NCBI RefSeq assembly: GCF_013408295.1
Contig: NZ_JACBYQ010000001.1
Span: 1,240,001-1,304,000 of the forward strand
DNA: 64,000 bases
Reading direction: 5' to 3'
Origin: Psychromicrobium silvestre
Lineage (GTDB): Bacteria > Actinomycetota > Actinomycetes > Actinomycetales > Micrococcaceae
Shown: one piece after another, positions 24,007 to 34,132 of the stretch
Layout of the letters: every line of letters starts with the position of its first letter
Numbering within the stretch: position 1 is the first letter of the stretch
The notes under the pieces: model-generated
Databases searched by the model: none
The model's input: the letters and a program-made list of their open reading frames with translations, nothing else
What the model was told of the DNA's origin: nothing
Program-made: the position numbers and the translations under genes

Positions 24007-25221
24007 TTATCCCGAAACCTGATCTAGTTCTGCTATCGCCGCAGCCAGCAAGCCAGCCGGTGCTCCGAGTTTCAGGTGGACCCCATCCCGTGCCACTTCC
24101 CGGCCACCAATCTGCACGCTACGAACGTCCTCGGCCGTCGCGCTCATCGGAAGTTGCTCCACACGTGAACCCACGGTACGCACCGAATCGCTCGCAATCT
24201 CCACCAGATCACCACTCGCGTTCCGCCCCAGACTGCGCAGCCCGCCGTCGTGCGCTATCTCCAGTAGTTGCGCCGAGCTAAACCTGCCCCGCACTCCGCT
24301 ACGCAAGCGTTCACCGTATTCCAGCGCCCGCATTTCCTGCCAAGGATCGACGACGGCGTGCTGGTCACTGCCAATCGCCAGCCCAGCCCCAGCCTGGCCA
24401 AGTTCCAAGGCGGGGCCGATGCCATCAGCCAGATCGGCTTCCGTGGTCGGACACATCACGATGGTTGCCTGAGCCTCGCCCAGCAGGGCAATATCCTGCT
24501 CGGTCAGGTGCGTGGCATGCACCGCGGATAACCGAGCGGAGAGCAGACCCGCCTGGGCAAGCAATCCGGTGGGAGTCAATCCGGTTGCGGCTAAGCAATC
24601 AGAATTCTCCTGAGGCTGCTCCGACAGATGGACGTGCAGCGGCAGCGCCGGGTCCAGCTCCGCCGCAATGATCCGCAGTTGTTCCGGGGCCACCGCACGC
24701 ACCGAATGGACTGCCGCGCCGACCTGAACAAAATCCGGATCGAACTCCTCGGCGATCGCCGCTCGCAACCCGACGAGCCGAGATAACCAGCTCTGGGCGT
24801 CCCCGTCGCTAAAGCGTAGCTGAGTGGGATTGGGCGGAATCCGCCCCCCAGTCCCGAAACCAGTACCGGCACCGAAACCTCCATCCAGATAACAAGTATC
24901 TAGAAGTGTCAGCCGGATACCTGCGTTCCTTGCCGCCCGAGCCAAGGCAAATTCCATCTCGTGGTGCGGATAGTGGCTGCCGTCCGGGCGGTGATGCAGG
25001 TAGTGAAACTCACCCACCGCGCTGTAACCGGCGGTGACCATCTCGGCGTAGACGGCGGTGGCCAGCTTCTCGTAAAGCTCCGGCGTGAGCGCCTGGGCGG
25101 CCGCGTACATCTGCGTGCGCCAGGACCAAAAATCCCCGGTCTTTGCGTGGGTTCTGCCCCGCAACACCCGGTGAAAGGCGTGCGAGTGCGCATTGACCGC
25201 GGCCGGGAACATGGCACTCAT
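24007..25221 (-). CDS. hutF: formimidoylglutamate deiminase, short N-terminus
   Basis: 404 residues. Converts N-formimino-glutamate to N-formyl-glutamate and ammonia. Zinc motif NAHSHAFHR occurs already at residues 10-18, whereas HutF proteins normally have about 45-50 residues (the small beta domain) before it; length is correspondingly below the usual 450. Other sites: HVHLSEQPQEN and the Asp of AIGSDQHAVVDP. The ATG overlaps the stop of the M20 gene by four bases, so the head seems to have been lost when the genes fused tightly. Activity of this short form is untested. Confidence 0.88.
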   Translation of the reverse strand: MSAMFPAAVNAHSHAFHRVLRGRTHAKTGDFWSWRTQMYAAAQALTPELYEKLATAVYAEMVTAGYSAVGEFHYLHHRPDGSHYPHHEMEFALARAARNAGIRLTLLDTCYLDGGFGAGTGFGTGGRIPPNPTQLRFSDGDAQSWLSRLVGLRAAIAEEFDPDFVQVGAAVHSVRAVAPEQLRIIAAELDPALPLHVHLSEQPQENSDCLAATGLTPTGLLAQAGLLSARLSAVHATHLTEQDIALLGEAQATIVMCPTTEADLADGIGPALELGQAGAGLAIGSDQHAVVDPWQEMRALEYGERLRSGVRGRFSSAQLLEIAHDGGLRSLGRNASGDLVEIASDSVRTVGSRVEQLPMSATAEDVRSVQIGGREVARDGVHLKLGAPAGLLAAAIAELDQVSG

Positions 25222-26444
25222 AGCAGCCCCTCCAGCACGTCCGCGAGCGCTCCGGCCGCATAGTCGGCATCGCTGTTCTCCACGGCCTCCTCGGGCGAGT
25301 GCGAAACCCCGGTGGGATTACGGATGAACAGCATTCCAGTGGGCAGATAGGGAGCCAGCACCCCGGCGTCGTGTCCCGCGCCGCTGTCCAACACCGGGGC
25401 ACCGGGCAGCAACCTGCGCAATTCCGCCTGCAGGCCGGCGTCGAAGCCGGTGGTGGGGCTGAGCGATTCCTCGGTGAGAGTCACGGTGCAGCCCTCGTTC
25501 GCGGCGGCGATCTGAGCCTGGCCGTGAATTTTCTCCACCACGGCCGCGGTCACCGCGTCATCCGGATGCCGCACATCCAGCCAAAGCTCCACCTTGGAGG
25601 CGATCACGTTGGTACCGCCCGGAGTCGGCTGAATCCGGCCAACGGTGGCCCGCGCATCTTCTTGGGCGGCAGCCACCTTACGCACGGAAAGGACGATCTG
25701 CGCAGCCACCACCATGGGATCGGCCCGATCAACCATTAACGTGGTGCCGGCGTGGTTGCCTTGCCCACTAATGGTGAACTTCCAGCGCCCGTGTCCCAGA
25801 ATGGAACCGGCGACGGCAATCGGAGAGCCCATGTCGATCAGCCCTCTGCCCTGCTCCACATGGAGTTCGATGAACTGACCAATATGGGCCAGCGAATCGG
25901 CATCGGCGCCAAGGTAAGCCGGGTCCACGCCATTGCGAGCGGAGAGCTCGGCAAAGGTATTTCCCTCAGCATCGCGCAGATTCCGCGCCTTGTCCGCATC
26001 TATCGCTCCGGTCAGCAGGCGTGAGCCCAGGCAGGCAATGCCGAAACGCGAGCCTTCCTCCTCCGGGAAAACCGTGAGCGCGAGCGAGCGTTTGCCGTCC
26101 TGCCCCGGTTGAACGCCGCGAGCACGCAATTCATCCACGGCGGCGAGTGCGGCGGCCACTCCGAGCGGACCGTCAAACGCGCCACCGCCGGGAACCGAAT
26201 CCAGGTGGCTCCCGGTGACCAGGGAATCATCCCGCTCGGGACCGCACCAGGCCCAGATGATGCCATTGGGATCGGTGAGTACCTCTAGTCCGCGACGCTC
26301 CGCTGCGGCAATGAACCAAGACCGCAAATCCAGCTCGGCTGTGGAGTAGACCGGACGGCTGTACCCACCGCGTTGCGCATCCCGCCCGACGTCGGCGATC
26401 TCACCGAGCAAGGTGGTGACCGTGTTGGCTGGCTCCGAAGTCAT
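25218..26444 (-). CDS. M20 amidohydrolase (allantoate amidohydrolase / N-carbamoylase type) in hut operon
   Basis: 408 residues. Metal-dependent amidase of the hydantoinase/carbamoylase family: GSHLDSVPGGGAFDGPLGV (metal His and bridging Asp), PEEEGSRFG (bridging Glu), ELHVEQG and the dimer-domain GNHAGTT. Family members hydrolyse allantoate, N-carbamoyl- or N-formyl-type amides. No HutG-like gene is present, and the step after HutF requires removal of formate from N-formyl-glutamate, so this enzyme may do that job (inference). It overlaps hutU by one base and hutF by four. Confidence 0.87.
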   Translation of the reverse strand: MTSEPANTVTTLLGEIADVGRDAQRGGYSRPVYSTAELDLRSWFIAAAERRGLEVLTDPNGIIWAWCGPERDDSLVTGSHLDSVPGGGAFDGPLGVAAALAAVDELRARGVQPGQDGKRSLALTVFPEEEGSRFGIACLGSRLLTGAIDADKARNLRDAEGNTFAELSARNGVDPAYLGADADSLAHIGQFIELHVEQGRGLIDMGSPIAVAGSILGHGRWKFTISGQGNHAGTTLMVDRADPMVVAAQIVLSVRKVAAAQEDARATVGRIQPTPGGTNVIASKVELWLDVRHPDDAVTAAVVEKIHGQAQIAAANEGCTVTLTEESLSPTTGFDAGLQAELRRLLPGAPVLDSGAGHDAGVLAPYLPTGMLFIRNPTGVSHSPEEAVENSDADYAAGALADVLEGLL

Positions 26445-28222
26445 TACTGCTCCTGATGAGAGGACATCGGAATGCGTACCCCGCGCTGCTCGGCGACCTC
26501 CGTAGCCCGGTCATAACCGGCATCAACGTGCCGGATGACGCCCATGCCGGGATCATTAGTCAGCAAGCGTTCAAGTTTCTCGGCGGCCAAATCGGTGCCA
26601 TCGGCTACAGAAACCTGGCCGGCGTGGATGGAGCGGCCGATTCCCACCCCACCGCCGTGGTGAATGGAGACCCAGGTGGCACCCGAGGAGGTGTTGATCA
26701 GTGCATTGAGCAGCGGCCAGTCGGCAATCGCGTCCGAGCCATCTGCCATCGCCTCGGTCTCCCGGTAAGGCGAAGCCACTGAACCGGAATCCAGGTGATC
26801 GCGACCGATCACAATGGGAGCGGAAACCTTGCCCTCGGCTACCATGCGGTTGAACAGCAGGCCAGCCTTGGCTCGATCGCCGTAACCCAGCCAGCAAATT
26901 CGCGCCGGCAGACCTTCGAACTCAACGTGCTCGGCCGCGGCATCCAGCCAGCGGTGCAGGTGCTCGTTCTCCGGGAAGAGTTCCTTCAGCGCGGCATCGG
27001 TGACTTCGATGTCCTTCGGATCGCCGGAGAGTGCTACCCAGCGGAACGGGCCCAGTCCTTCGCAGAAAAGCGGGCGGATATAGGCCGGAACGAAGCCGGG
27101 GAAGGCGAAGGCCCGCTCGTAACCGCCCTTGCGCGCCTCGTCCCGGATCGAATTACCGTAGTCGAAGACCTCTGCCCCGGCATCCTGGAATCCGACCATG
27201 GCCTCCACCTGACGGGCCATCGAGGCTTGAGCTTTCTTGGTGAATCCCTCGGGATCGCCGGCTGCCTCGCGCTGCCATTCATCGATCGCGATGCCTTCCG
27301 GCAGGTAGCTCAGCGGATCGTGCGCACTGGTCTGATCGGTGACCACATCGATCGTGAACTCCCCCGCTTTGTGCCGTTCCAGCAGCGCCGAGAAAACCTC
27401 GGCAGCATTGCCTACATAGCCCACCGAGAGCACACGGTTTTCCGCTTTGGCTGCCAGCACCTTGGTGAGGGCCGCTTCTAAGTCGGTTTCGACGTCGTCC
27501 AGGTAGCGTTTGCCCAGCCTGCGCCGCAAGCGCTCCTCGCTCACATCGATGATCAGGCAGGCGCCTCCGTTGAGGGTGACGGCGAGTGGTTGCGCGCCGC
27601 CCATTCCACCGCAGCCGCCGGTCAAGGTCAGCGTACCCGCCAAAGTGGGCGTCGGAATCCGGCCCTGGTCGAAGAGCTTAGTGGCGAGCGCTGCGAAGGT
27701 TTCGAAGGTGCCTTGTAGGATGCCCTGAGTGCCGATGTAGATCCAGGAGCCAGCAGTCATCTGGCCGTACATCATCAAGCCTTCGGCTTCTAGCCGCCGG
27801 AATTCCGGCCAATTGGCCCAGTCTCCGACCAGATTGGAGTTTGCCAGCAGCACCCGGGGCGCCCATTCATGGGTGCGGAAGACGCCGACCGGCTTGCCGG
27901 ACTGCACCAGCAAGGTCTCGTCCTTCTCCAGGGTTTCCAGGGTGCGGACGATGGCGTCATAGGCTTCCCAGCTGCGCGCCGCCCGGCCGGTGCCACCATA
28001 GACCACCAGGTCCTCGGGGCGCTCGGCAACCTCCGGATCGAGGTTGTTCATCAGCATCCGCAAGGGGGCTTCGGTCTGCCAGGATTTGGCGGTCAGCTCG
28101 GTGCCGCGGGCTGCCCGAATGGTATTCCCATTGGAGTAGCGAGACGGATCGTGTTGAGTGAAGCTAGCCTTTGCGCCCTGAGCGTTTGCAGCCTGGGGGT
28201 TTTCGGTCTGTGGAATGGTCAT
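26444..28222 (-). CDS. hutU: urocanate hydratase
   Basis: 592 residues from the ATG at 28222; the frame is open further upstream but that part overlaps the IclR gene's end region and looks non-coding. Converts urocanate to 4-imidazolone-5-propionate using tightly bound NAD+. Landmarks: [13 protein letters not shown], the NAD loop [19 protein letters not shown] and the urocanase signature around [18 protein letters not shown] polar head of about 30 residues ([18 protein letters not shown]) exceeds the usual start. The ribosome site is weak (GAAAGAcTGAGAG). Confidence 0.94.
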   Translation of the reverse strand: MTIPQTENPQAANAQGAKASFTQHDPSRYSNGNTIRAARGTELTAKSWQTEAPLRMLMNNLDPEVAERPEDLVVYGGTGRAARSWEAYDAIVRTLETLEKDETLLVQSGKPVGVFRTHEWAPRVLLANSNLVGDWANWPEFRRLEAEGLMMYGQMTAGSWIYIGTQGILQGTFETFAALATKLFDQGRIPTPTLAGTLTLTGGCGGMGGAQPLAVTLNGGACLIIDVSEERLRRRLGKRYLDDVETDLEAALTKVLAAKAENRVLSVGYVGNAAEVFSALLERHKAGEFTIDVVTDQTSAHDPLSYLPEGIAIDEWQREAAGDPEGFTKKAQASMARQVEAMVGFQDAGAEVFDYGNSIRDEARKGGYERAFAFPGFVPAYIRPLFCEGLGPFRWVALSGDPKDIEVTDAALKELFPENEHLHRWLDAAAEHVEFEGLPARICWLGYGDRAKAGLLFNRMVAEGKVSAPIVIGRDHLDSGSVASPYRETEAMADGSDAIADWPLLNALINTSSGATWVSIHHGGGVGIGRSIHAGQVSVADGTDLAAEKLERLLTNDPGMGVIRHVDAGYDRATEVAEQRGVRIPMSSHQEQ

Positions 28223-28280
28223 GGCTCTCAGTCTTTCTGGCTTGACGGACTCTTGCTTGACGGAATTGAAGATCAGTAAT

Positions 28281-28928
28281 TCAGGAATGCAGGATGGATT
28301 TCGCCTCAGCAGACACCAGCGCGCCAATGCGCTGAGCCTGCTCGGAGCTGATCCGGTAACTCGGGGCCACCACACTCAGTGCGGCGACAGTGCGGCCTCC
28401 CACCACCACGGGAGCGGCAATTGCGGTGACATCCGACTCCAAGCCATCGGTTACCACCACGTAGTCGTCCACAGCGGCCCCCGTGAGCACTGCCCCGGCG
28501 GCAGTGCCTTCGAGAGGGATACTGCGGCCAACCCAGCTAGAGTGCCGCACCGAATGCGTACCCTCCTGAACCGCAATATAGATGCCATCGGCATCCGCGG
28601 AGGATCGAACATTGAGGTACGCGGTTTCGCCGGTCGCCGCAACCAAACGTTTCATCGACTCCTCGGCCATCGAGACCAAGGATTCGTTGGCGAGCGCTTG
28701 AGCACCCAACTGAACGATCCGCATCCCGGGCCGGTAGCCGTCGTCGTCCTTCCGGACAAAGCCGGAACTCTCTAAGGTGCGCAACAAGCGAAGCGCGGTG
28801 GAGGCGGAAAGTTCGGCATCACGGGCGGCCTCGGCCAGGGAAACACTGCCGCGATCGCAGACCACGCCAAGCAAGCTCAGCGCACGTTCTACCGTTTTCG
28901 TTGCCGGTGCATTAGAAACTTCGGTCAC
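28281..28928 (-). CDS. IclR-family regulator of hut genes
   Basis: 215 residues, shorter than the usual 250. Winged helix with [13 protein letters not shown] and recognition helix [18 protein letters not shown], then the IclR effector domain with [31 protein letters not shown] and [18 protein letters not shown]. It lies between hutU and hutH and is divergent from hutH, so it is well placed to control both arms, with urocanate the usual inducer for hut systems (general knowledge). A palindrome in the 96-base gap is its probable operator. Confidence 0.88.
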   Translation of the reverse strand: MTEVSNAPATKTVERALSLLGVVCDRGSVSLAEAARDAELSASTALRLLRTLESSGFVRKDDDGYRPGMRIVQLGAQALANESLVSMAEESMKRLVAATGETAYLNVRSSADADGIYIAVQEGTHSVRHSSWVGRSIPLEGTAAGAVLTGAAVDDYVVVTDGLESDVTAIAAPVVVGGRTVAALSVVAPSYRISSEQAQRIGALVSAEAKSILHS

Positions 28929-28965
28929 GATTCTTGCCTCCTACCCCTTGCAATCCGAACAACAA

Positions 28966-28995
28966 TGTATTTCACTTATTGAAACGTGTATTTCA
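28966..28995. promoter_or_regulatory. IclR-type operator in the hutH / regulator gap
   Basis: TTTCA (28970-28974) and TGAAA (28980-28984) form a palindrome with a five-base spacer. In addition TGTATTTCA occurs twice (28966-28974 and 28987-28995) 21 bases apart, two helical turns. Both lie in the gap between the divergent IclR and hutH starts. Binding by the IclR protein is inferred. Confidence 0.65.
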
Positions 28996-29024
28996 TCAAT
29001 TGGCAAGAGTGTAGAGGACAGAAA

Positions 29025-30584
29025 ATGGAAACCACCGTAGAAATCGGCGTCGGAGCACTGCTTCCTGAGCAGGTTGTTGCAGTTGCCCGGCATGGTGCCC
29101 AAGTCTCGCTGAGCGAGGATTCCCTTGCCGCAATCGACGCCTCCCGTCGGGTCATCGAAGACCTGGTCAACGACAGCAAGCCGCATTACGGCGTCTCCAC
29201 CGGATTCGGCGCACTCGCCACCAAACACATTCCGGTCGAGTTACGCAGCCAGTTGCAGCGTTCCCTGATCCGGTCACATGCAGCCTCTTCAGGCGCTGAG
29301 GTGGATCGCGAAGTGGTCCGTGGCCTGATGCTGAACCGACTCTCCACCCTGGCTACCGGTCGCACCGGGGTCCGGCCGAGCACCGCGCTGGCCTATGCGG
29401 GCCTGCTGAACGCCGGAATCACCCCGGTGATCGGTGAATACGGTTCGCTAGGTTGCTCGGGCGATTTGGCCCCACTCTCACACTGCGCACTGGCTCTGAT
29501 GGGTGAGGGTGAGGTCCGCAATCAGCAGGGCGAGAAAGTGCCGGCTGCCGAGGCGCTCAAGGCCGCCTGCCTGGAACCTGTCGAACTGCGTGAGAAGGAA
29601 GGCCTGGCGCTGATCAATGGCACCGACGGTATGCTCGGCATGCTGATCCTGGCTTCACACGATCTGCACCGGCTCTTCGCTCTCGCGGACGTTGCCGCGG
29701 CGATGAGCGTAGAAGGACTTTTGGGCACCGACACGGTCTTCGCCGAGGATTTGCACGCGCTACGTCCGCATCCCGGCCAGCAGGACTCTGCCGCCAATAT
29801 TCGCCGCATCCTGGCTGGCTCCGCCTTGATTGCCGAGCACCGGGCGGAAGGCTCCTTCACCCGGGTGCAGGATGCCTATTCACTGCGTTGCGCGCCTCAG
29901 GTGCACGGCGCAGCGCGAGCCACCCTGACCCATGTTGAGTCCGTGGCGGGCTACGAACTAGCCTCCGCGGTAGACAATCCGGTGGTCACAGTTGATGGAA
30001 GGGTGGAGTCCAATGGCAATTTCCATGGCGCTCCGGTGGGCTACGCCCTGGACTTCCTGGCGATTGCGGTGGCCGATGTGGCGTCCATGAGCGAGCGGCG
30101 CACCGACCGGTTCCTAGACAAATCCCGCAGCCATGGGCTCAACGCCTTCCTGGCCGACGATCCGGGCGTGGACTCCGGGCATATGATCGCCCAGTACACC
30201 CAGGCGGGCATCGTTTCCGAACTTAAGCGCCTCGCCGCACCGGCTTCGGTGGATTCGATTCCTTCCTCCGCCATGCAGGAGGATCACGTCTCGATGGGTT
30301 GGGCGGCGGGCTTGAAATTGCGCCGAGCCCTGGACGGACTGACCCGAGTGCTGGCCATCGAAATCCTCACCTCCGCAAGGGCCCTGGACTTCCGCGATGG
30401 CGGGGTAGCCTCCAGCAAGGGAGCCACGGCGACGACGGCGGCCCGCGCCTTAGTACGCGAGCACGTCGAGGGTCCAGGTACAGATCGCTATCTGGCCCCG
30501 GAAATCGAGGAAGTGCGAAAGCTCGTCGACGACGGCTCGCTACTGGTCGCCGTCGAGGCCGCCCTGGGAGCGCCGCTCGTCTAA
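29025..30584 (+). CDS. hutH: histidine ammonia-lyase
   Basis: 519 residues from the ATG at 29025 (AGAGGA upstream; the earlier ATG codon at 28986 lies in the operator). Removes ammonia from histidine to give urocanate. Seen: catalytic Tyr in YGVSTGFGALA, the MIO-forming site in GSLGCSGDLAPLSH, where the usual Ala-Ser-Gly is Cys-Ser-Gly, and the late PQVHGAARATL and NPVVTVDG. To my knowledge a Cys at the first MIO position also occurs in other actinobacterial HutH. Divergent from its regulator; 3' end followed by a strong hairpin. Confidence 0.94.
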   Translation: METTVEIGVGALLPEQVVAVARHGAQVSLSEDSLAAIDASRRVIEDLVNDSKPHYGVSTGFGALATKHIPVELRSQLQRSLIRSHAASSGAEVDREVVRGLMLNRLSTLATGRTGVRPSTALAYAGLLNAGITPVIGEYGSLGCSGDLAPLSHCALALMGEGEVRNQQGEKVPAAEALKAACLEPVELREKEGLALINGTDGMLGMLILASHDLHRLFALADVAAAMSVEGLLGTDTVFAEDLHALRPHPGQQDSAANIRRILAGSALIAEHRAEGSFTRVQDAYSLRCAPQVHGAARATLTHVESVAGYELASAVDNPVVTVDGRVESNGNFHGAPVGYALDFLAIAVADVASMSERRTDRFLDKSRSHGLNAFLADDPGVDSGHMIAQYTQAGIVSELKRLAAPASVDSIPSSAMQEDHVSMGWAAGLKLRRALDGLTRVLAIEILTSARALDFRDGGVASSKGATATTAARALVREHVEGPGTDRYLAPEIEEVRKLVDDGSLLVAVEAALGAPLV

Positions 30585-30610
30585 GTCGTCTTTTCGGTAT
30601 CGACTTTTCG

Positions 30611-30641
30611 GGCCGAACATGGGAGGGCCGAACATGGGAGG
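30611..30641. repeat. two tandem copies of a 15-base unit
   Basis: GGCCGAACATGGGAGG occurs at 30611-30626 and again at 30626-30641 (sharing one G), a 15-base period. The second copy runs into the left arm of the hairpin at 30634-30674, so the stem base has been duplicated. Confidence 0.75.
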
Positions 30642-30674
30642 GCTGGGTCTCGCACCGAGACCCAGCCCTCCCAT
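30634..30674. terminator. 19-base-pair hairpin between hutH and kbl
   Basis: ATGGGAGGGCTGGGTCTCG and its exact complement are separated by CAC. It stands between two convergent genes, 50 bases after the hutH stop and 18 before the kbl stop, and most likely stops transcription from both sides, though no T run is obvious. Confidence 0.8.
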
Positions 30675-30691
30675 CAATATCGCTTGGCGGC

Positions 30692-31885
30692 CTAGCCGAC
30701 CGAATCCCTGCTGGCCACAAAAGCCTGAACGCAAGCTTCGACGTCCTCCGCTGAGTGTGAGGCGGAAAGCTGCACCCGAATCCTGGCCGCACCGCGGGGA
30801 ACCACGGGGAAGCTGAAAGCGGTCACGTAGACGCCGTGCTCAAGCATCGCATCGGCGATCTTCGCGGCGAGCACAGCGTCACCGAACATCACCGGCACAA
30901 TGGCGTGCTCGCCGTCGAGCAGCTCAAAGCCTTCTTCACTCATTCGACGCCGAAATAGTGCTGCGTTAGCGAAGAGCTGCTGCCGCAACTCGGCCGAATT
31001 CTGCACCAAGTCAAGGGCCTTGAGGGTGGCGGCAACGATAGCCGGGGCGAGCGAGTTGGAGAACAGGTAGGGCCGCGCCTTCTGCCGCAGCATGGCAACG
31101 ATTTCCCCTCGACCAGAAACATAGCCACCCGAAGCGCCGCCCAAAGCCTTGCCAAATGTTCCGGTGTAGATATCCACCCGCTCACTAACGCCTGCGTGCT
31201 CAGGTGTTCCCGCACCGGTCTGGCCCATGAAGCCAACGGCATGAGAATCATCCACCATCACCAGCGCATCGTGCTTCTCCGCAAGGTCGCAGATCGCTTC
31301 CAGCGGCGCCAGGTAGCCATCCATCGAGAACACGCCATCGGTCACAATAATCTTCCGGCGAGCCCCTGAGGCCTCCATCAACTTGGCTTCCAGATCCGCC
31401 ATGTCCTGATTCGCGTAACGGTAGCGGGCCGCCTTGGAAAGCCGGATGCCGTCGATAATCGAGGCGTGATTCAGCGCATCGGAGATGATCGCATCCTCTG
31501 CTCCGAAGAGCGATTCAAAGACGCCGCCATTGGCGTCGAAGCAAGAGGAAAACAAGATGGTGTCCTCGGTACCAAGGAACCGAGATACCGCCTGTTCAAG
31601 CTCCAAATGGAGATCTTGGGTGCCGCAGATGAAGCGGACGCTGGCCATGCCGAAGCCGCGCTCGTCCAGGGCCTGCTTGGCTGCGGAGATTAGCTCCGGG
31701 TGGTCGGCCAAGCCGAGGTAGTTATTGGCGCAGAAGTTCAGCACATCCTTGGAGCCGCCCTCTAGGGGTCCTGCGGAGATATGCGCGCTCTGTGCCGAGG
31801 CGATCTTTCGCTCGGTCTTGAACAAACCGGCCTGCCGGATCTCGGCCAGTTCGGAATCTAGTTGGTTCTTCATGGCGGTGTACAT
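30692..31885 (-). CDS. kbl: glycine C-acetyltransferase (2-amino-3-ketobutyrate CoA ligase)
   Basis: 397 residues from the ATG at 31885, which has AAGGA six bases upstream; the open frame extends 27 codons further. Splits 2-amino-3-ketobutyrate with CoA to glycine and acetyl-CoA. Alpha-oxoamine synthase features: [39 protein letters not shown] and the PLP Lys in [17 protein letters not shown]. Follows tdh after a 150-base gap containing a GC-rich imperfect hairpin (about 31969-31990), so it may have some promoter of its own. Together with Tdh it degrades threonine. Confidence 0.93.
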   Translation of the reverse strand: MYTAMKNQLDSELAEIRQAGLFKTERKIASAQSAHISAGPLEGGSKDVLNFCANNYLGLADHPELISAAKQALDERGFGMASVRFICGTQDLHLELEQAVSRFLGTEDTILFSSCFDANGGVFESLFGAEDAIISDALNHASIIDGIRLSKAARYRYANQDMADLEAKLMEASGARRKIIVTDGVFSMDGYLAPLEAICDLAEKHDALVMVDDSHAVGFMGQTGAGTPEHAGVSERVDIYTGTFGKALGGASGGYVSGRGEIVAMLRQKARPYLFSNSLAPAIVAATLKALDLVQNSAELRQQLFANAALFRRRMSEEGFELLDGEHAIVPVMFGDAVLAAKIADAMLEHGVYVTAFSFPVVPRGAARIRVQLSASHSAEDVEACVQAFVASRDSVG

Positions 31886-32035
31886 ATCGAGTCCTTCGTT
31901 CAGGTTGTTCGGTAATTCGTTCAGGAATTTGTTTATTCGTTCGGAATCGGCACCCGTTTCCAGCATATGCGCCCCGTATTACGGGCGCCCGGAAGGGAAA
32001 CGGATGCCGATTTGGAAACAGCGCTTTAGAAAAGC

Positions 32036-33082
32036 TTAGAAAACGGTCCAGTCAAGCACCACTTTGCCGCCAACCCCGGACTTCGCCTCAGCAAATCCGG
32101 CTTCCCACTCGGTGGCCGGGAGCTTGTCGGTGACAATCGAGGAGATTCCCGCATGTAGCACGGGATTCGAGAGCAGCATTGCACTCATCGCGTACCAGGT
32201 CTCGTACATCTCGCGGCCGTAGATGCCCTTCAGAGTGAGCATGTGCGAGACGACCTTGGCCCAATCGATCGTGATCGGAGCCGCGGGCAGGCCCAGCATA
32301 GCGATTCGGCCACCGTGATTCATGTTTTCGATCATCTCGGGCAGCGCGGTCGGGTGCCCGGACATTTCCAGGCCGATATCGAAGCCTTCCCGCATCCCCA
32401 ACTCGGCTTGCGCATCCTTGATCCGCATCGCAGAAACATCAATGGCCAGATCGACGCCGAGCTTCCGGGCCAGCTCCAGGCGCGGAGCCGAAATATCGGT
32501 AATCGCGATCTTGCGTGCACCGGCGTGACGAGCCACCGCAATGGCCATTAGCCCAATCGGACCGGCTCCGGTGATCAGCACATCTTCACCCACCAAGGGG
32601 AAAGCCAGCGCGGTGTGGGTGGCATTGCCAAAGGGATCGAAGATCGCACCAAGCTCGGGCGTGATTGAGGGATCCTGGTGTACCCAGACATTAGTCTCCG
32701 GGATCACCACGTATTCGGCGAAAGCACCATCACGCTGCACCCCAACGCTCTGCGTCCGGATGCACATCTGACGGCGACCAGCCCGGCAGTTGCGACAGGT
32801 GCCGCAGACAATATGCCCTTCGCCGGAAACCCGGTCACCCACCTTGACATCACGCACCTCGGAACCGATCTGCACCACTTCGCCATAGAACTCGTGACCG
32901 GGAATCAGCGGGGCGTTGATATTTGACTGCGCCCAAGCATCCCAAGCATGGATATGCAGATCGGTACCACAGATACCGGTGGTCATCACTCGGATTTTGA
33001 CGTCGAGCTCACCGGCTTCCGGCTCGGGACGGTCAACGAGCTCGAAACCGGGATGGGCTCCGGATTTGTACAAGGCTTTCAT
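32036..33082 (-). CDS. tdh: L-threonine 3-dehydrogenase
   Basis: 348 residues from the ATG at 33082 (GAAGG upstream; length then fits the family's 340-345). Zinc alcohol-dehydrogenase fold: catalytic zinc ligands in [14 protein letters not shown] and GHEFYGEV, structural zinc in [18 protein letters not shown]-binding [14 protein letters not shown] and the [11 protein letters not shown] loop typical of Tdh. Oxidises threonine to 2-amino-3-ketobutyrate, handed to Kbl. Divergent from a LysR gene 120 bases away. Confidence 0.93.
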   Translation of the reverse strand: MKALYKSGAHPGFELVDRPEPEAGELDVKIRVMTTGICGTDLHIHAWDAWAQSNINAPLIPGHEFYGEVVQIGSEVRDVKVGDRVSGEGHIVCGTCRNCRAGRRQMCIRTQSVGVQRDGAFAEYVVIPETNVWVHQDPSITPELGAIFDPFGNATHTALAFPLVGEDVLITGAGPIGLMAIAVARHAGARKIAITDISAPRLELARKLGVDLAIDVSAMRIKDAQAELGMREGFDIGLEMSGHPTALPEMIENMNHGGRIAMLGLPAAPITIDWAKVVSHMLTLKGIYGREMYETWYAMSAMLLSNPVLHAGISSIVTDKLPATEWEAGFAEAKSGVGGKVVLDWTVF

Positions 33083-33202
33083 GGTTGGCGCCTTCGCTGG
33101 GGACTTTGAACGGGCTGTCCCCTCCATTAGATGCCGCCATTCCTATTAGCACAATCTCAGATATATGAAACTTCCCTTTAGAGATCACTTAAGCTTGATC
33201 TT

Positions 33203-34132
33203 ATGGAAATCCACCAATTGCAACTGCTCCGCGAGCTTGGCGAACTTGGCAGCGTGACCGCCGTTGCCGATACCTTGTTCGTTACCCCCTCCGCAGTTTC
33301 GCAGCAATTGAGTCAGTTACAACGCAGCGTTGGGGTGCCCTTAACCCGTAAACAAGGGCGCACCCTGGTGCTGACCAATGCGGGGAGAGCACTCGCCGAG
33401 GCAGGCGGTCGGGTGGTTCAGGCCATGGCCCAAGCTGAGGCCGCCATCAGCGAGCACCTGGAAGCACCGAACGGCACAGTCACCGTCTGCGCCTTCCACA
33501 GCGCAGGCCAAACTCTTTACGGACCACTAATTGCAGCGGTCCGGGCAGCCGGTGGCCCTGAGTTGCTACTCACCGATGAGGATGTGGCGGAGCATGATTT
33601 CCCGGCACTGACCGGCCGCTATGACCTGGTATTGGCACACCGGATGTCACACAGCGGGCAGTGGCAGTCCTCCAATATCACCGCAACCACGCTCGCCGAG
33701 GAGCCTTTCGACGTCGCGCTACCCGCCGGGCACCCCTTGGCTGCCAAGCTCTCCTTGCAGCCCAAAGACGTAATCGACGAACCCTGGGCCACCTCCCGGG
33801 CCGGTTACTCCCCCGATGATGTACTGGGCGGCATTTCCATGCTGGCCGGAACCTCACCGCGGGTGGCGCACCGGGTCAATGACTACACCACGGTGGCGGC
33901 GATCGTTGCCGGTGGCGGCGTGCTGGGCCTGCTGCCACGCCACCTGGCAACCTCGGCGCTGCCGAGCGGGGTCGTGCTGCGTCCGCTGGAAGGCATCACC
34001 ACCCGGCGAAAGATCGACCTGCTCAGTCGCCCGGAGAACCTGGCCAGACGCTCGGTTCGGATGGTGGCCGAGGTCCTTCAGGACCTGCTGACCGAGTTGA
34101 CCCAGAACGGTACTCGGCCGGCAGGCCCTTAG
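33203..34132 (+). CDS. LysR-family regulator next to tdh-kbl
   Basis: 309 residues. Winged helix: MEIHQLQLLRELGELGSVTAVA with the recognition helix TPSAVSQQLSQLQRSVG. The effector domain follows from about residue 90. Divergent from tdh, the classic layout for a LysR activator of the neighbouring operon; the gap holds TCAGATATATGA (33157-33168), an imperfect T-N-A palindrome that could be its box. An effector such as threonine is guesswork. Its stop codon lies in the first unit of an 18-base direct repeat. Confidence 0.88.
   Translation: MEIHQLQLLRELGELGSVTAVADTLFVTPSAVSQQLSQLQRSVGVPLTRKQGRTLVLTNAGRALAEAGGRVVQAMAQAEAAISEHLEAPNGTVTVCAFHSAGQTLYGPLIAAVRAAGGPELLLTDEDVAEHDFPALTGRYDLVLAHRMSHSGQWQSSNITATTLAEEPFDVALPAGHPLAAKLSLQPKDVIDEPWATSRAGYSPDDVLGGISMLAGTSPRVAHRVNDYTTVAAIVAGGGVLGLLPRHLATSALPSGVVLRPLEGITTRRKIDLLSRPENLARRSVRMVAEVLQDLLTELTQNGTRPAGP

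Noticed and set aside
26795-27481. 228-codon open frame opposite hutU
   Set aside because: Antisense to a conserved enzyme; no start signal or family resemblance.
28223-28375. Upstream extension of hutU by 51 codons
   Set aside because: It overlaps the 3' end of the IclR gene, is rich in Arg, Trp and Cys, and hutU length is normal without it.
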